Shown in pieces: positions 30,339 through 31,149 of a stretch of DNA of 31,149 bases (position 1 is the first letter of the stretch; each line of letters starts with the position of its first letter). This DNA comes from CAVPLU01 sp050012535 (GTDB taxonomy: Archaea; Thermoproteota; Bathyarchaeia; 40CM-2-53-6): NCBI GenBank assembly GCA_050012535.1, contig JBEKGZ010000021.1:1-31149 (forward strand). The letters run 5' to 3'. The position numbers were made by a program, and so were the translations under genes. Below the pieces are notes generated by a model. That model ran no database searches. It saw nothing but the letters and a program-made list of their open reading frames with translations, and was not told the origin of the DNA.

Positions 30339-30839
30339 GGTTCTGTTACCTCTACGTTTGGCGCCTGGGTTTTCCTTGTCTGTTACCTTTCGTTTGGTGA
30401 AATCAGGCTGATTTTCGAGTCATCCCCCTCTTTTCATCTTCTGTTGGACCAATCTTTGAAAACTATACTTGAAACAGTTCCACAGCCACAAGCTAGTAAC
30501 CCAAACCGAGCATATCCGACGCATCACGGGTCAAGGTGACAGGAACAGTAGCAAGATGCGCCGTTTCAACAGCGACGTGAGGGACAGGGAGAAGGTTGGT
30601 CGCGATCTGAAGAAAGACTGATAGCCCACTGCTAGATGGCCTAAACTAAATAGACCACGAAAACCGTCAACTCAAAAGGCTACATGAGATTCTACGAATC
30701 TCTCCGCCAATTCCACCAAGCGTTTCTTGATAACCCTTCACACCAAACAGCAACCTGACATTGGCTCAGAACGCAAGCCACCAAACGAAAAGTAGCACCT
30801 GCCTCGACGGGCTTCACCAAACGTCAATGTAACAGAACC
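30339..30839. mobile_element. 501-bp non-autonomous IS6-family element with 8-bp target duplication
   Basis: The ends are inverted: GGTTCTGTTAC at 30339 and its complement GTAACAGAACC ending at 30839, with similarity reaching about 65 bp inward (both include ACGTTTGG and TTTCGTTTGGTG). Directly outside stand two identical octamers, AGTGAGGT (30331-30338 and 30840-30847). An 8-bp target duplication and GGTTCTGTT-like ends are traits of the IS6 family. Inside is only a scrap of transposase (30556-30621). The intact duplication shows a real insertion that has not been rearranged since. Confidence 0.85.
30556..30621 (+). pseudogene. IS6-type transposase scrap inside the element
   Basis: MRRFNSDVRDREKVGRDLKK matches the segment (E)RFNxxxRDREKVxRGLK that lies near the third catalytic acidic residue in IS6-type transposases. 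A stop follows at once and the rest of the gene is missing. Confidence 0.6.
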
Positions 30840-30853
30840 AGTGAGGTTGTGCC

Positions 30854-31149
30854 TCAAAACAAGAGTTCCAACGAACTCTCGTTCAGGCGCTTTTCCAGTT
30901 CTCTGAGCCTCTTGTGTTGTGCGAATATCATTGAGAATAGGAACGACATCTCCTTCACGGGAGACGCGAAGACTTCACCTCGCGCTGCATAGAGCCTACG
31001 CTGAGTGAGGAGATCATCGAAGACCGCTCGATCTTCCGGTCTAAGGAACTGCCTGAACCTGCTCAATTCCGCTATCTTCTGTTCTACGATGACACGCCAC
31101 GGTATCGCTCTCGTTCAGCTACCCATTTCACTGGCCTGACGATGTAGCA
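30854..31149 (-). CDS. RPEDR-family small helical protein, copy 3 (N-terminus uncertain)
   Basis: Reads VIVEQKIAELSRFRQFLRPE, then DRAVFDDLLTQRRLYAARGE, VFASPVKEMSFLFSMIFAQH and KRLRELEKRLNESSLELLF. It is the most complete of three copies (others at 4088-4390 and 17981-18037). The frame runs upstream past TTG 31066 to an in-frame TGA near 31115 without an ATG, so it too may be broken or start at ATA, GTC or TTG. The family is helical with a C-terminal coiled coil; function unknown. The IS6-like element inserted 7 bp after its stop. Confidence 0.5.

Noticed and set aside
1..31149. CRISPR arrays, rRNA genes, integrase/recombinase genes
   Set aside because: No regularly spaced repeats, rRNA-like blocks or tyrosine/serine recombinase motifs were seen on either strand.

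Overview
The window looks archaeal, most likely from a member of the Thermoproteota near Nitrososphaeria/Bathyarchaeia (inference). The support is a giant surface protein with a CFI-box C-terminus of the kind common in that group, archaeal TATA boxes (one 26 nt before a TTG start, implying leaderless transcription), many winged-helix and ribbon-helix-helix regulators, an RPA-like ssDNA-binding protein and a family B DNA polymerase fragment. Starts are often TTG or GTG, and strong GGAGG/GGTGA ribosome sites occur in several places.

Layout. 1-2.0 kb: 3'-truncated secreted, membrane-anchored metzincin protease. 2.0-5.6 kb: transposon graveyard with one intact TnpB whose RuvC-II glutamate appears relocated, a second decayed tnpB, IS605-like end hairpins, an IS6-like transposase tail, and a divergent pair of small DNA-binding proteins with a tandem operator. 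5.8-11.3 kb: 1850-residue IPT/TIG-like protein with 18 cysteine-paired repeats. 11.7-15.2 kb: operon for a UDP-GlcNAc 2-epimerase-like enzyme, a processive-type GT2 glycosyltransferase and a membrane-anchored bactofilin-like protein with a zinc ribbon, probably a surface polysaccharide module. 15.4-18.0 kb: small regulators, gene fragments and a PD-(D/E)xK-like nuclease.

18.0-24.5 kb: a foreign-looking replicon-like block. A leftward gene string encodes a 61-aa protein, a P-loop ATPase (putative helicase), an orphan PolB thumb domain, an RPA-like zinc-finger protein, a second protein sharing its C-terminal domain, and small ribbon-helix-helix-like proteins. A winged-helix regulator diverges from it, followed by a second regulator pair with a clear operator. 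No integrase, palm/exonuclease polymerase part or structural gene is visible, and several parts are broken or duplicated, so it is probably a decaying integrated plasmid or virus. A pckG 3'-end fragment lies just beyond it.

25-30.2 kb: toxin-antitoxin cluster with a Doc/Fic protein, an AbiE-like regulator/nucleotidyltransferase pair behind a 38-bp palindrome, and a VapBC-like pair behind another palindrome. Two unrelated genes there share an exact 51-bp 3' end. 30.3-30.8 kb: a 501-bp IS6-family remnant with intact inverted ends and an 8-bp target duplication. The window ends in a member of a small helical protein family with two further fragments at 4.1 and 18.0 kb.
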